A stretch of 64,000 bases of DNA from Thalassotalea sp. HSM 43 (lineage in GTDB: Bacteria > Pseudomonadota > Gammaproteobacteria > Enterobacterales > Alteromonadaceae): NCBI RefSeq assembly GCF_004752005.1, contig NZ_CP038493.1, positions 3,682,302-3,746,301 of the forward strand. The letters are read 5' to 3'. Positions 16,326-26,166 of the stretch are shown in pieces. The notes beneath the pieces are model-generated. The model had not been told where the DNA came from. It worked only from the letters and a program-made list of their open reading frames with translations, and did not search any database. Within the stretch, counting starts at the first letter, position 1. Every line of letters starts with the position of its first letter. A program made the position numbers and the translations under genes.

Positions 16326-16942
16326 TGGAGTCTAGTTTGAAATTTAACACCATCTATAAACCGCTATTGGCCATGGCGTTGTTGTTTAGCAGCGCTTTAA
16401 GTGCAACCGAGTTGGTTGTTCCTGATACGTTCAGTGTGCTGCGCGTCAATGGGGAAGAGCATTCGACGTCGTTTTTTGCTAGAGAGTCCAAAGTCACGCT
16501 TGAGCCAGGGCAAAACGTGGTTGTGTTAAAATATTCAGAGTTATTTGATGACGATATGGAAGATCATCACACCACGATTCGTTCTAAGCCGTTTATTTTG
16601 TTATTTTCGATTGCCGGTGACGAACAGCTCACCTTCAGTTATACAAAGCCAATCGATAGCGACAGCGCCAAATTATTTGCCAAAGATCCGCAAGTGCAAT
16701 TAATCGACAGCCAAGGCAAAGCCATTGCGATGGTAAATCAATCATTGGCAAGTTATGAAGATGAGGTGATGAGAGAAACCATGAATCGTCGCCAACAAAT
16801 CGTCAAAAAGTCTTTGCAAAGCGAACAAGCGCCGGTAGCAAACCAATCGCCGCAATCCTTGTCTATGCTTAAATATTGGTGGCAACAAGCTAGCCAACAA
16901 GACAAAGAGGCATTTTTGCAATACTTGGAAGAGCAGGAGTAA
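16325..16942 (+). CDS. DUF2057 (YccT/CsgI-like) periplasmic protein
   Basis: A 205-residue exported protein. After the signal peptide (KPLLAMALLFSSALSA) comes the DUF2057 pattern: LVVPDTFSVLRVNGEEH ... LEPGQNVVVLKYSELFDDD ... HHTTIRSKPFILLFS. The E. coli relative YccT has been linked to curli inhibition; whether that applies here is unknown. The ATG at 16325 overlaps the preceding stop. An in-frame TTG at 16337, with GGAG upstream, would give a more standard signal peptide. The SIMPL gene follows 3 bp later. Confidence 0.85.
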   Translation: MESSLKFNTIYKPLLAMALLFSSALSATELVVPDTFSVLRVNGEEHSTSFFARESKVTLEPGQNVVVLKYSELFDDDMEDHHTTIRSKPFILLFSIAGDEQLTFSYTKPIDSDSAKLFAKDPQVQLIDSQGKAIAMVNQSLASYEDEVMRETMNRRQQIVKKSLQSEQAPVANQSPQSLSMLKYWWQQASQQDKEAFLQYLEEQE

Positions 16943-16945
16943 TAC

Positions 16946-17650
16946 ATGAAATATCTACATCTAAGCCTATTCGCCTTAGTGTGCCTTATGTCCAATCTTG
17001 CGCACGCGAATGAGTATCAAAAACATGGGTTAGAAGTAACAGGCAAAGGCGCCATCTTAATTGATCCTGATGTGTTTACCTTTTCTATTACTATTGCCGA
17101 CCGTGCTGTTAGCGCCGAACAGTCAAAACAAGTTGTCGATGAAAAATCACAAGACATCTTAGCCGTAGCTAAGTCTTTAGGTGTGAAAGATGACAACATT
17201 GAAACCGCACAAATGTTGATTCGTCCAATTTTTGACCACTCATCACAAAATCAAGACAGCTTATATCAACCAGCGCTTATTGAAGTGTCGCGTAAATTAA
17301 CGTTTATTCTCAATGACTTTGCTCACTATGATCCGTTAATGGAGCGCGCCATCGTGATTGGCGTTAAGCATATCTCTGGATTGAATTATCAAACCGAAAA
17401 AGCAGACATGTATTACCGCCAAGCTATGGATATCGCCATTGAAGATGCCAAAGCCAAAGCACAACAATTGGCGAAACAACTTAATGTTAAAGTCGGCAAG
17501 GTAACCTATATGGCTGAGATACCGGTTAATGCACCACGGGTGTTACGGGTAAATGATGACGCTGAAACAAGCAGAGCGGTTGCATTAACGTCGACCCCAG
17601 GAAGACGTGAAATTGCTGCACAAGTGCTAATCAACTTCTCAATTGAATAG
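16946..17650 (+). CDS. SIMPL-domain periplasmic protein (YggE-like)
   Basis: A 234-residue secreted protein with signal peptide MKYLHLSLFALVCLMSNLAHA. The mature part is a SIMPL/DUF541 domain: GLEVTGKGAILIDPDVFTFS, IETAQMLIRPIF, EDAKAKAQQLAKQLNVKVGKV. Relatives such as E. coli YggE are linked to oxidative-stress tolerance, and others form large periplasmic oligomers. It is probably cotranscribed with the DUF2057 gene just upstream. The molecular role is not established. Confidence 0.9.
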   Translation: MKYLHLSLFALVCLMSNLAHANEYQKHGLEVTGKGAILIDPDVFTFSITIADRAVSAEQSKQVVDEKSQDILAVAKSLGVKDDNIETAQMLIRPIFDHSSQNQDSLYQPALIEVSRKLTFILNDFAHYDPLMERAIVIGVKHISGLNYQTEKADMYYRQAMDIAIEDAKAKAQQLAKQLNVKVGKVTYMAEIPVNAPRVLRVNDDAETSRAVALTSTPGRREIAAQVLINFSIE

Positions 17651-17762
17651 CTAAGCCAGCCTCTGACACTTACTTTTCCGTAAAAAAATGCAATAAAGCC
17701 TTTAATTTCGGAGCTTTAACAGGTATGTTATGCCAGTTTTATAATCGTATAATCCGAATTAA

Positions 17763-18230
17763 ATGACACCCATGGAAAAAACACAATTTTATCGCACCCT
17801 GTTGGCTCAAGTTGACGCCATTATTGGTGATGAGACCGATGTAACAGCCAACATGGCCAATATCAGCGCTATTTTGTTTAACAGCCTTGAAAACGTTAAC
17901 TGGGCTGGCTTCTATCGTATGGTTGACGGCCAATTAGTACTTGGTCCGTTCCAAGGGCAGGTCGCTTGCATTCGCATTGACATTGGTCGTGGCGTATGTG
18001 GCACCGCTGTGTCAGAAGGCAAGTTGCAATTGGTCACTGATGTGCACCAGTTTAGCGGTCATATTGCCTGTGACGCGGCGAGCAATTCGGAAATCGTTAT
18101 TCCTGTGTTTAACGATGGCAAGGTTATAGGCGTGCTGGATATCGACAGCACTGAATACGGTAATTTTGATGAACAGGACGCGATTGGATTACAAGCGATA
18201 GTTGAACGTTTTCAGCTATCTTTGAATTAA
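17763..18230 (+). CDS. msrC: free methionine-(R)-sulfoxide reductase (GAF domain)
   Basis: Cytosolic enzyme that reduces free Met-R-sulfoxide. It is a single GAF domain of 155 residues. Three Cys sit in the family positions: C69 in QVACIRID, C79 in GRGVCGTA and C103 in HIACDAASNSEIV; the last two are the likely catalytic/resolving pair. In E. coli the homologue yebR also lies near proQ and prc, which supports the call. A second Met at residue 4 is a possible start. Confidence 0.95.
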   Translation: MTPMEKTQFYRTLLAQVDAIIGDETDVTANMANISAILFNSLENVNWAGFYRMVDGQLVLGPFQGQVACIRIDIGRGVCGTAVSEGKLQLVTDVHQFSGHIACDAASNSEIVIPVFNDGKVIGVLDIDSTEYGNFDEQDAIGLQAIVERFQLSLN

Positions 18231-18263
18231 TCCATCACCTTTAACCGAGTTGGCGTATAATTA

Positions 18264-18551
18264 ATGAAAGAATTTGTTGTAATACATGATTTTCTTGTCT
18301 CTGAAGAAGTCGTTGGTGACTGGGATGGCGAGGAAGAGTGTGTTACAGAAAACCTGAATGAGATTTATCACACCCTATATCAATTGGCTGAAGACGATAT
18401 CGAACCAACTGAATTGACTCAGTTGCTTGATTTGGTGTGGGAACATTGGATTGGTCAGCCCGCGCTGGCCGAAATCGAACATGAAGATATTTATGACTGG
18501 TGCCGCCATGTGCTGGATAACCGTGAGCAATATCTCGAACAACAATTTTAA
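18264..18551 (+). CDS. small acidic protein of unknown function
   Basis: A 95-residue, very acidic protein (EEECVTENLNEIYHTLYQLAEDDIEPTELTQLLDLVWEHW). It has a helical pattern, two Cys and several Trp, but no signal or membrane segment. I recognise no family. It lies 33 bp after msrC and 20 bp before proQ in the same direction, so it is probably cotranscribed with them. The gene-like composition and tight packing support a real gene; function unknown. Confidence 0.7.
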   Translation: MKEFVVIHDFLVSEEVVGDWDGEEECVTENLNEIYHTLYQLAEDDIEPTELTQLLDLVWEHWIGQPALAEIEHEDIYDWCRHVLDNREQYLEQQF

Positions 18552-18571
18552 TTATTTGAAGTAATCGAATT

Positions 18572-19210
18572 ATGGAAACTAAACGTATCACCAGTAAAGA
18601 AGTGATTGCCTATTTGGCTGAAAAATTCCCAGCCTGTTTTTCCTTAGAAGGACAAGCGAAACCGTTAAAGGTGGGTATTTTTCAAGATTTGGCTGAAGCA
18701 CTAAACGGCGACGAGAAAGTGAGCAAAACACAGCTTCGTCAAGCTTTACGCCACTACACCTCTAGCTGGCGCTATCTTAAGTCTGTTAAGGCCGGAACGC
18801 ACCGTATAGACCTTAGCGGAGCGGAGATCGCAGAGATAGATCAAGAGCAAGCTGATTACGCTGCGAAGACGCTAAAAGAGAGCCAAGAAAAGTTTTCTAA
18901 CAAAAAAACACAAGACAAAAAAGAAAATTCGTCTTATAAAGGAACTAAACAGGGCGACAAACGCTCTGATGAGAAAGCGAAAAAGTTTAAGGTTGGTAAG
19001 GCGAAGAAGTCGTCTGCTAAACCAAAACCTGCTGTTAAATTAACCCAAGCTGACGCCTCTGCGTTGTCAGTAGGCGCCAGTGTTATGGTGCAATTTGGGA
19101 ATTCACCAATAGCTGCTACTATTACAGAAGTAGCGGGTAAAGATGTTTCCGTTCAACTTGTTTCAGGCATGATCGTTAAAACGCAAGCCGACAAAATCTT
19201 TACCAAGTAA
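18572..19210 (+). CDS. proQ: RNA chaperone ProQ
   Basis: FinO/ProQ-family RNA-binding protein that stabilises small RNAs and mRNA 3' ends. The FinO domain is at residues about 7-115 ([30 protein letters not shown] ... [18 protein letters not shown]), followed by a Lys-rich linker (about 125-155) and a C-terminal Tudor-like domain ([22 protein letters not shown]). At 212 residues it is close to the E. coli protein. prc follows 18 bp later, as in E. coli. The highly charged linker is usual. Confidence 0.95.
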   Translation: METKRITSKEVIAYLAEKFPACFSLEGQAKPLKVGIFQDLAEALNGDEKVSKTQLRQALRHYTSSWRYLKSVKAGTHRIDLSGAEIAEIDQEQADYAAKTLKESQEKFSNKKTQDKKENSSYKGTKQGDKRSDEKAKKFKVGKAKKSSAKPKPAVKLTQADASALSVGASVMVQFGNSPIAATITEVAGKDVSVQLVSGMIVKTQADKIFTK

Positions 19211-19228
19211 AATCACCGGAGCTGTTAT

Positions 19229-21241
19229 ATGCAAAAAGTCTGTCGATTAGCCCTTGCCATTTCATTGTCTGTCACCTCATTAGCATCCTTTGCCGAAACT
19301 AAGGTTGTCACCGCTCAGGATTTACCTGTGCTCACTCAAGAAGTCCAGCACAAGAAAGCAAGCCAGCGAATATCGGCAACTTTTGCACGTCAACACTACA
19401 AAAAATTTCAATTTGATGATGAATTGTCATCGGAAGTGTTTGACCATTATGTTAAAAATTTAGATTTTTCGCGTAATATCTTCCTGCAATCTGATATCGA
19501 TGGTTTCGAAAAATATCGCAACTCGTTTGACGATATGGTGACCTCTGGCAAATTGAATCCTGCGTTTGATATATACAACTTAAATGTGCAACGCCGCTTT
19601 GAGCGTTACGAGTACGCTCTTTCATTGCTCGAAAAAGAATTTGATTTTTCGGTTAAGGAAGAATACCAGTTTGATCGTGAAGACATGCCTTATGTCACAT
19701 CACGTGAAGAACTTGATGAGTTGTGGCGCAAGCGTGTTAAATATGACGCATTAAATCTGAAACTTGCCGGCAAGAAGTGGGAAGAAATTCAAACAGTTCT
19801 TGGCAAACGTTATCGTTATGCGATGAAACGTCTAAGTCAAGGTGAGTCAGAAGATGTGTTCCAAGTGGTCATGAATTCATTTTCTCGTACCGTTGAACCT
19901 CATACCTCGTACTTGTCACCGCGTAATGCAGAACGTTTCCAAATGGAAATGAATTTAAAGCTCGAAGGTATCGGTGCGGTATTGCGTCTTGAAGATGACT
20001 TTACGGTTATCCAAAGCGTTGTCACCGGTGGACCTGCGGACAAGTCGAAAAAGCTTAAAGCAAAAGATAAAATCATCGGTGTTGCGCAAGACGACGAAGA
20101 ATTGGTTGATGTCGTTGGCTGGCGTTTAGATGATGTTGTCGATTTAATCAAAGGACCAAAAGGTACCACGGTTCGCTTGCAAGTTGAAAAGGGCGAAGAC
20201 GACCCTGTTATTGAAGTGATTTCCATTGTGCGCGATACCATCAAGCTAGAAGATCGTGCAGCAAAATCTGAAGTTTACGAAGAAAATGATAAGAAGCTTG
20301 GGGTGATTACCATTCCGAGTTTCTATAACAAGCTGTCTCGTGACGTCGCCAAAGAAATTGCCAAGCTAAAAGAAGATAATGTCCAAGGTATTATCGTTGA
20401 TTTGCGTGGTAACGGTGGTGGCTCTCTTGTTGAAGCAACCTTGTTGACCGGTTTGTTCATTGATAAAGGACCTGTGGTACAGGTTCGTGACGGTGCTAAC
20501 CGTGTGGAAGTGAATAAAGACACCGATGGCATCAGTTACTACGATGGTCCATTAACGGTTATGGTCGATCGTTACAGTGCGTCAGCGTCAGAAATTTTTG
20601 CCGCAGCGCTGCAAGATTACGGTCGCGCGGTGATTATTGGTGAAAACACCTTTGGTAAAGGTACCGTGCAACAACATCGTGGCTTAGGTCGTGTGTATGA
20701 TTTGTACGACAATCCATTAGGCTCGATTCAATTCACCATTGCTAAGTTCTACCGCATCAATGGTGGTAGTACCCAGCATAAAGGCGTAACACCAGATATT
20801 AAATTCCCATCGGCAATTGACCCAGGTGATTGGGGTGAAAGTCGTGAAGACAATGCTTTACCTTGGGATAAGATTGACAGAGCGTCTTATTCTCAGATGA
20901 ATGATTTCAGTAAAGACATTACCTACCTAGATTCGTTGTATCAAGAGCGTATAAAAGGCAACGATGAGTTTAAATATTTAAACGAAGACATCGCCTACTA
21001 TCGCGAAAACAAGGATAAGAAGTCGGTATCCTTAAATTTCGATGAGCGCAAAGCCGAACGTGAAGAAAACAAAACCAAACGTTTAACACGTGCCAACCTT
21101 CGCTTGAAAGCGATGGGTAAGGAACAAGTTGCCTCAGTGGATGATATTCCTGAAGATCTTGATGAATTGGATCCGTTTTTAGATGAGGCGGCCAACATTA
21201 CTTTCGATTTAGTGGAAGTTGGTCGTTTAGCAAAACAGTAA
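19229..21241 (+). CDS. prc: carboxy-terminal (tail-specific) protease
   Basis: Periplasmic S41 protease that trims or degrades proteins through their C-termini and regulates murein hydrolases. The order is: signal peptide (LALAISLSVTSLASFA), N-terminal helical domain, PDZ domain about residues 235-330, S41 core, and C-terminal DUF3340-type helical domain. The catalytic dyad falls on Ser452 (RYSASASEIF) and Lys477 (FGKGTVQ), the same numbers as E. coli Prc. The 670-residue length is normal. It is the last gene of the proQ-prc unit. Confidence 0.96.
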   Translation: MQKVCRLALAISLSVTSLASFAETKVVTAQDLPVLTQEVQHKKASQRISATFARQHYKKFQFDDELSSEVFDHYVKNLDFSRNIFLQSDIDGFEKYRNSFDDMVTSGKLNPAFDIYNLNVQRRFERYEYALSLLEKEFDFSVKEEYQFDREDMPYVTSREELDELWRKRVKYDALNLKLAGKKWEEIQTVLGKRYRYAMKRLSQGESEDVFQVVMNSFSRTVEPHTSYLSPRNAERFQMEMNLKLEGIGAVLRLEDDFTVIQSVVTGGPADKSKKLKAKDKIIGVAQDDEELVDVVGWRLDDVVDLIKGPKGTTVRLQVEKGEDDPVIEVISIVRDTIKLEDRAAKSEVYEENDKKLGVITIPSFYNKLSRDVAKEIAKLKEDNVQGIIVDLRGNGGGSLVEATLLTGLFIDKGPVVQVRDGANRVEVNKDTDGISYYDGPLTVMVDRYSASASEIFAAALQDYGRAVIIGENTFGKGTVQQHRGLGRVYDLYDNPLGSIQFTIAKFYRINGGSTQHKGVTPDIKFPSAIDPGDWGESREDNALPWDKIDRASYSQMNDFSKDITYLDSLYQERIKGNDEFKYLNEDIAYYRENKDKKSVSLNFDERKAEREENKTKRLTRANLRLKAMGKEQVASVDDIPEDLDELDPFLDEAANITFDLVEVGRLAKQ

Positions 21242-21263
21242 CAACACTCGATACTTTAGTCTG

Positions 21264-21290
21264 AAAAAGCCGCATGTTAGCGGCTTTTTT
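21264..21290 (+). terminator. terminator after prc
   Basis: A stem AAAAAGCCGC / GCGGCTTTTT with a 6-nt loop and six T. The rest of the 320-bp gap before the antiporter gene is AT-rich, and I find no other feature in it. Confidence 0.9.
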
Positions 21291-21609
21291 ATTGCAATTT
21301 TTACCAACATTGGTAGCGAATTGCTGCTGGTGATTATTTTGCCTTATGTTGAGCGTCTGCATAAAATTATATTAATTTGTAATCAGAGCGCATATGTATT
21401 CGCGATTACTGAATAGATTTTTTATACTGCCGCACATTCACAGGAGTTGTAGCGCGTCAATATAACCCTAGGTTGTAAATAATAGCTTGATTTTGCTTTC
21501 AATCGTAATACACTCGTAACACTTTTTTAACAGAGCAGCGACGCAATACAATGAGCATTTTTAAGTGCCTAACAATAATGTCGCTGCGATAAATAAGGTA
21601 TTAGTTCAG

Positions 21610-23067
21610 ATGTCTAATAGCAGTACCATCAAACAACCAAGTTTACTTGATGCGTTGATCCCGGTATTCGTAATGATCGGCTTACTGGCCGCAGCGGTGA
21701 TGTATTTCGGTGACAATTCTTCTTATGGGCCAAACCAAATTGGTCTTCTTATGGCAACAGGTGTTGCTATCATCATCGGTTTTAAAAATGGCCATAACTG
21801 GGTCAGTATTGAAAAAGCCATCATCAATGGTATTTCAATCTCACTAGGCGCGGTTTTGATCCTGTTAGCGGTTGGTTCACTAATTGGTACATGGCTATTA
21901 GCGGGTACTGTGCCAACGTTGATTTATTACGGACTTAATGTACTAGACCCATCTTGGTTTTATGCGGCAACGTGTATTATTTGTGGTTTGGTATCAATGT
22001 CTATTGGTAGTTCGTGGACCACAGCGGCCACCGTCGGTGTTGCCTTACTAGCGGTTGCAGGTGGTTTAGAGTTGTCTGCTCCAATCACCGCTGGTGCCAT
22101 CATCTCTGGTGCTTATTTCGGTGATAAGATATCGCCATTGTCGGAAACCACCAACCTAGCCCCCGCGGTTGCCGGTTCAGAATTATTTACCCACATTCGC
22201 TACATGCTATGGACGACATTACCGTCTATTGCCACGGCGTTGGTGTTGTTCATTATTTTAGGTTTGAATGAAGACGTCAGCCAAACAACGGACAATGCAA
22301 TGCAGCTAAACACGTTGTTGCAAGAGAATTTCGACATCGGTGTGTTTAACCTGATCCCTTTGGTGATTTTATTGGCTCTGGCTATTAAAAAAGTGCCGGC
22401 GTTTATTGCTGTATCCCTTGGCGCAATTGCCGGTGCCGTATGGGCAGTGTTGTTTCAGCAAGATTTCATTATGTCATTAGCCGGTGAAGACGTTGATGCC
22501 ATTACCGCTAATGTCACTATTGTTTGGACCGCGTTCTTTGACGGTGTGTCGGTGAACTCAGGTAATGCAAATCTCGATGACTTGCTTAGCCGTGGCGGTA
22601 TGTCTGGTATGTTAAATACCGTATGGTTGATTATTTGTGCATTAACCTTTGGTGCGGTTCTTGAGCATCTTGGTTTATTGCGTCGCATGATGAACGCTAT
22701 CTTAAGTGGCATTAAATCGGTTGGCGGTTTGATTTCTAGTACTGTAGGCACCTGTATTGCGACTAACTTTGTTACCGCTGACCAATATATGGCGATTGTC
22801 ATGCCGGGTCGTATGTACAAAGAAGAATATGAGCGTCGTGGATTAGATCCTGTGGTCTTATCTCGTACTCTTGAAGATTCAGGTACCTTGACCTCGCCAC
22901 TCATTCCATGGAATAGCTGTGGTGCCTATATGCACGGTGTATTAGCGGTTAATCCACTGGAATACGCATTCTACTGTTTCTTTAACTTGATTAACCCTGT
23001 ACTGGCGGTAGTTTATGGCTTTATAGGTTTTAAAATCAGAAAATTGGCCAAAGCGGTTACCGCGTAA
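21610..23067 (+). CDS. nhaC: NhaC-family Na+/H+ antiporter
   Basis: Inner-membrane antiporter of about 485 residues with 11-12 hydrophobic helices. Diagnostic motifs are GSSWTTAATVGVALL, GAIISGAYFGDKISPLSETTNLAPA and DSGTLTSPLIPWNSCGAYM. Members exchange Na+ for H+, or carry organic ions such as malate/lactate, so the exact substrate is open. I use ATG 21610, which has AAGGT about 9 bases upstream. An in-frame GTG at 21565 would add 15 residues that look non-native. A strong terminator follows. Confidence 0.9.
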   Translation: MSNSSTIKQPSLLDALIPVFVMIGLLAAAVMYFGDNSSYGPNQIGLLMATGVAIIIGFKNGHNWVSIEKAIINGISISLGAVLILLAVGSLIGTWLLAGTVPTLIYYGLNVLDPSWFYAATCIICGLVSMSIGSSWTTAATVGVALLAVAGGLELSAPITAGAIISGAYFGDKISPLSETTNLAPAVAGSELFTHIRYMLWTTLPSIATALVLFIILGLNEDVSQTTDNAMQLNTLLQENFDIGVFNLIPLVILLALAIKKVPAFIAVSLGAIAGAVWAVLFQQDFIMSLAGEDVDAITANVTIVWTAFFDGVSVNSGNANLDDLLSRGGMSGMLNTVWLIICALTFGAVLEHLGLLRRMMNAILSGIKSVGGLISSTVGTCIATNFVTADQYMAIVMPGRMYKEEYERRGLDPVVLSRTLEDSGTLTSPLIPWNSCGAYMHGVLAVNPLEYAFYCFFNLINPVLAVVYGFIGFKIRKLAKAVTA

Positions 23068-23096
23068 TTGGCAATAAGCTAGCGTTTTAATGAATC

Positions 23097-23124
23097 AAAA
23101 AAGCCCGCACTAGCGGGCTTTTTT
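23097..23124 (+). terminator. terminator after the NhaC-type antiporter
   Basis: A 12-bp stem (AAAAAAGCCCGC with GCGGGCTTTTTT) and a 4-nt loop. Confidence 0.92.
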
Positions 23125-23202
23125 ATGGTCATGCGGTTTTCAAGTTGCAATACCTGTAACCGCAGGTAGAATCTAAACATCATTAAAAACAAAGAAGCCG
23201 TT

Positions 23203-25770
23203 ATGAGCGAATTTACTCCCCGTTATCTGAAAGATTATCAAGCACCGCTTTTTACTATCTCTACCGTTGACTTGTTAATCGAATTATCCGATCATCACAG
23301 CAAGGTCACTAACACCATGGCAATCAGCCGCCAAGGTAACCATAGCGAGCCATTGCAACTCGATGGTGAGCATATGTCTTTGCTGTCGGTATCCATTAAT
23401 GGCGCGCCTTTAGCGGATAGCTGTTATCAGGTGAGCGACAATGGCCTGCAAATTACCACCACAGAACAGGCTTTTGAGCTGACCTTGGTGACCGAGATTA
23501 ATCCCAAAGACAACACCGCCTTAGAAGGGATATATAAATCCGGTGACGTTTTTTGTAGTCAATGTGAAGCAGAAGGTTTTCGTCGCATTACCTATTATCT
23601 TGACCGTCCTGACGTACTTGCAACCTTTACCACCAAAATTATTGCTGATAAAACACAGTATCCATATTTATTGGCCAACGGTAATAAAGTCGATAGTGGC
23701 GATTTAGCCCAGGGACAACACTTTGTAACTTGGCATGACCCGTTTCCAAAGCCATGTTACTTATTTGCCTTGGTCGCAGGCGACTTTGACGTATTGCAAG
23801 ACAGTTACCTGACGCGCTCTGGGCGCGATGTCGCGCTTGAGTTATTTGTCGATAAAGGCAATTTAGGTCGAGCTGAACACGCGATGCAAAGCTTGAAAAA
23901 GTCGATGCAGTGGGATGAACAAGTGTTCGATTTAGAATACGACCTTGATATCTACATGATCGTCGCGGTCGATTTCTTCAACATGGGGGCGATGGAAAAC
24001 AAAGGCCTTAATGTGTTTAATTCGAAGTTTGTATTGGCCGATGACACCAGTGCCACAGACGACGATTTCTTTAATGTTGAAGCCGTGATTGCCCATGAAT
24101 ATTTCCATAACTGGACCGGTAATCGAGTAACCTGTCGCGATTGGTTTCAGTTAAGCCTTAAAGAAGGCTTAACGGTATTTCGTGATCAGCAGTTTAGTGC
24201 CGATATGCATTCGCCGGCGGTAAACCGTATTAAAAACGTACGCCTATTGCGCTCGCATCAATTTGCCGAAGACGCAGGGCCTATGGCGCATCCTATTCGT
24301 CCCGAAAAAGTGGTCGAGATGAATAACTTCTATACCTTAACGGTTTATGAAAAGGGCTCAGAAGTGATTCGTATGATGCATACCATTTTAGGTGCCGAAG
24401 GTTTTAAACAAGGTATGCAGCTTTATTTTCAGCGTCATGATGGTCAAGCCGTTACTTGTGACGACTTTGTTGCCGCAATGAGTGATGCCAGCGGCGTTGA
24501 TTTAAGCTTATTTAAACGTTGGTATTCGCAATCAGGCACGCCGCAATTGCATGTCCAAGATAACTACAATGCGGATAGTAAAACCTACCAGTTAACGATT
24601 AAGCAAAGTCATCTGCAAAATGACGATGACCAAGCAAAACTGGATTTACATATCCCAATCAATGTTGAACTTTTGGCTGATGGTGACGTGGTTGCTAAAC
24701 AATTATTGCAACTTACCCAAGCGCAACAAACATATACCTTTACGGGTATCGAGCAACACCCGGTGCCAGCATTGCTTGGTAATTTTTCCGCGCCGGTAAA
24801 ATGCGAGTTTCCCTACAGTGAACAAGATTTATTGCACATCATGGTGGGTGCAGATGATGCATTCAATCGTTGGGATGCGGGGCAACAACTATTTGCGGCG
24901 CACATTAAACAAATGTTAAACGAGCCGTCGCATCAGTTACCGCAAAACGTTGTCGACGCCGTGGCCAGTATTTTAACCGCAGACGGCGACAATGCGCTTA
25001 AGGCTGAACAGCTGACCATTCCGGACTTCGAACAAATGGCTGATGCCATGCCATTTATCGACCCACAGCAATTGGTCAAAGCGTTGCAAGGTTTAAAAGC
25101 TAATTTGGCGAGGGAATTATCCGAGCTATTTCTGCATACATACCACAGCTTGTGCCGAGACGAATTTAGTAAAGATGGCCAAGCGATTGCCGATCGTGCC
25201 CTTAAAAACGTTTGCCTCAGTTATCTGGCGTTAACCGCGCATGGCGAAGATTGCAGTCAACAACAGTTTGCGACGGCAACCAATATGACCGATGAAATGG
25301 CCGCATTGAAAGTTGCTTGTCAGCATTCACTTGCCAATAAAGGTTCAATGCTCGATGCATTTGAACAAAAATGGCAAGACAATACGCTGGTGATGGATAA
25401 GTGGTTTATGGTGCAAGGTCAGCAAGATTGTGATGATGTACTCGAAATGGTGCAATCGTTAATGAGCCACCCGAAGTTCAGCCTTGATAACCCAAACAGA
25501 GCCCGAGCCTTAATTGGTGGCTTTGCCAACTTTAACAGTAAGCATTTTCATCGCCAAGACGGTAGGGGATATCAATTCTTAGCGGATCAGGTGATTGCCT
25601 TGAATGATATTAATCCGCAAGTAGCGTCACGCTTGATCACACCTTTGATTCAGTACAAGTCGTTTGCTAAACAACATCAACAAATGATGATTGAACAACT
25701 GCAGCGCATCGCAGCAATTGAAAACCTGAGTCGGGATCTACAAGAAAAAGTCATTGCTGCGTTAAAATAA
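23203..25770 (+). CDS. pepN: aminopeptidase N (M1 family)
   Basis: Cytosolic zinc aminopeptidase with broad specificity for N-terminal residues of peptides. The exopeptidase motif GAMEN is at residues 262-266. The zinc motif HEYFHNWTGNRVTCRDW starts at His298 (H298, H302), with the third ligand Glu in LKEGLTVFRDQQF. The C-terminal DUF3458-type Ig-like and helical domains are present. Its 855 residues compare with 870 in E. coli. It stands as a single gene between two terminators. Confidence 0.97.
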   Translation: MSEFTPRYLKDYQAPLFTISTVDLLIELSDHHSKVTNTMAISRQGNHSEPLQLDGEHMSLLSVSINGAPLADSCYQVSDNGLQITTTEQAFELTLVTEINPKDNTALEGIYKSGDVFCSQCEAEGFRRITYYLDRPDVLATFTTKIIADKTQYPYLLANGNKVDSGDLAQGQHFVTWHDPFPKPCYLFALVAGDFDVLQDSYLTRSGRDVALELFVDKGNLGRAEHAMQSLKKSMQWDEQVFDLEYDLDIYMIVAVDFFNMGAMENKGLNVFNSKFVLADDTSATDDDFFNVEAVIAHEYFHNWTGNRVTCRDWFQLSLKEGLTVFRDQQFSADMHSPAVNRIKNVRLLRSHQFAEDAGPMAHPIRPEKVVEMNNFYTLTVYEKGSEVIRMMHTILGAEGFKQGMQLYFQRHDGQAVTCDDFVAAMSDASGVDLSLFKRWYSQSGTPQLHVQDNYNADSKTYQLTIKQSHLQNDDDQAKLDLHIPINVELLADGDVVAKQLLQLTQAQQTYTFTGIEQHPVPALLGNFSAPVKCEFPYSEQDLLHIMVGADDAFNRWDAGQQLFAAHIKQMLNEPSHQLPQNVVDAVASILTADGDNALKAEQLTIPDFEQMADAMPFIDPQQLVKALQGLKANLARELSELFLHTYHSLCRDEFSKDGQAIADRALKNVCLSYLALTAHGEDCSQQQFATATNMTDEMAALKVACQHSLANKGSMLDAFEQKWQDNTLVMDKWFMVQGQQDCDDVLEMVQSLMSHPKFSLDNPNRARALIGGFANFNSKHFHRQDGRGYQFLADQVIALNDINPQVASRLITPLIQYKSFAKQHQQMMIEQLQRIAAIENLSRDLQEKVIAALK

Positions 25771-25808
25771 TTTGGTTACTTATTAAACAAACAGAATGTT
25801 GTTTACAT

Positions 25809-25845
25809 AAAGAGAGAAAATATTTTTTATTTTCTCTCTTTTTTT
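25809..25845 (+). terminator. terminator after pepN
   Basis: A 13-bp stem (AAAGAGAGAAAAT with its complement), a 7-nt loop and a T run. Confidence 0.85.
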
Positions 25846-25963
25846 GTTAACAAGCTTATTACCTTTAGAGTTAATACTTTAAACGCTGGTCTGACCATTA
25901 CCCTGTTTGACTTTGCACAATATGGGTTTCACACCTATGATTTAAGCGTATTCATTAATTCGT

Positions 25964-25993
25964 ACAAGTTTTAAACGCTTGTTTAAAACTTGT
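25964..25993. promoter_or_regulatory. perfect 12-bp inverted repeat, candidate operator of the DUF1302 operon
   Basis: ACAAGTTTTAAA (25964-25975), a 6-nt spacer CGCTTG, then TTTAAAACTTGT (25982-25993). There is no T tail, so it is unlikely to be a terminator. It sits 174 bp upstream of the DUF1302 start, where a regulator would bind. No dedicated regulator gene is adjacent. Confidence 0.6.
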
Positions 25994-26166
25994 TAATGGT
26001 AAATTGGGTAAATTGCAAACAAAGCACCTATTTACATAGGGTTGACGTCTGTTATTTTGTGTTGCTTAGATGCTAAAATAGTGTAATGATTGTTTGAGTT
26101 CTACTTAAACTAGAAAAATAACTAATAACAAACAAAAGTTTTTCGAAACTCTCGGGGATTTAAAAA

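Noticed and set aside
21565-21609. GTG start for the NhaC-type gene
   Set aside because: ATG at 21610 has a ribosome site and the expected N-terminus; the 15 extra residues look random.
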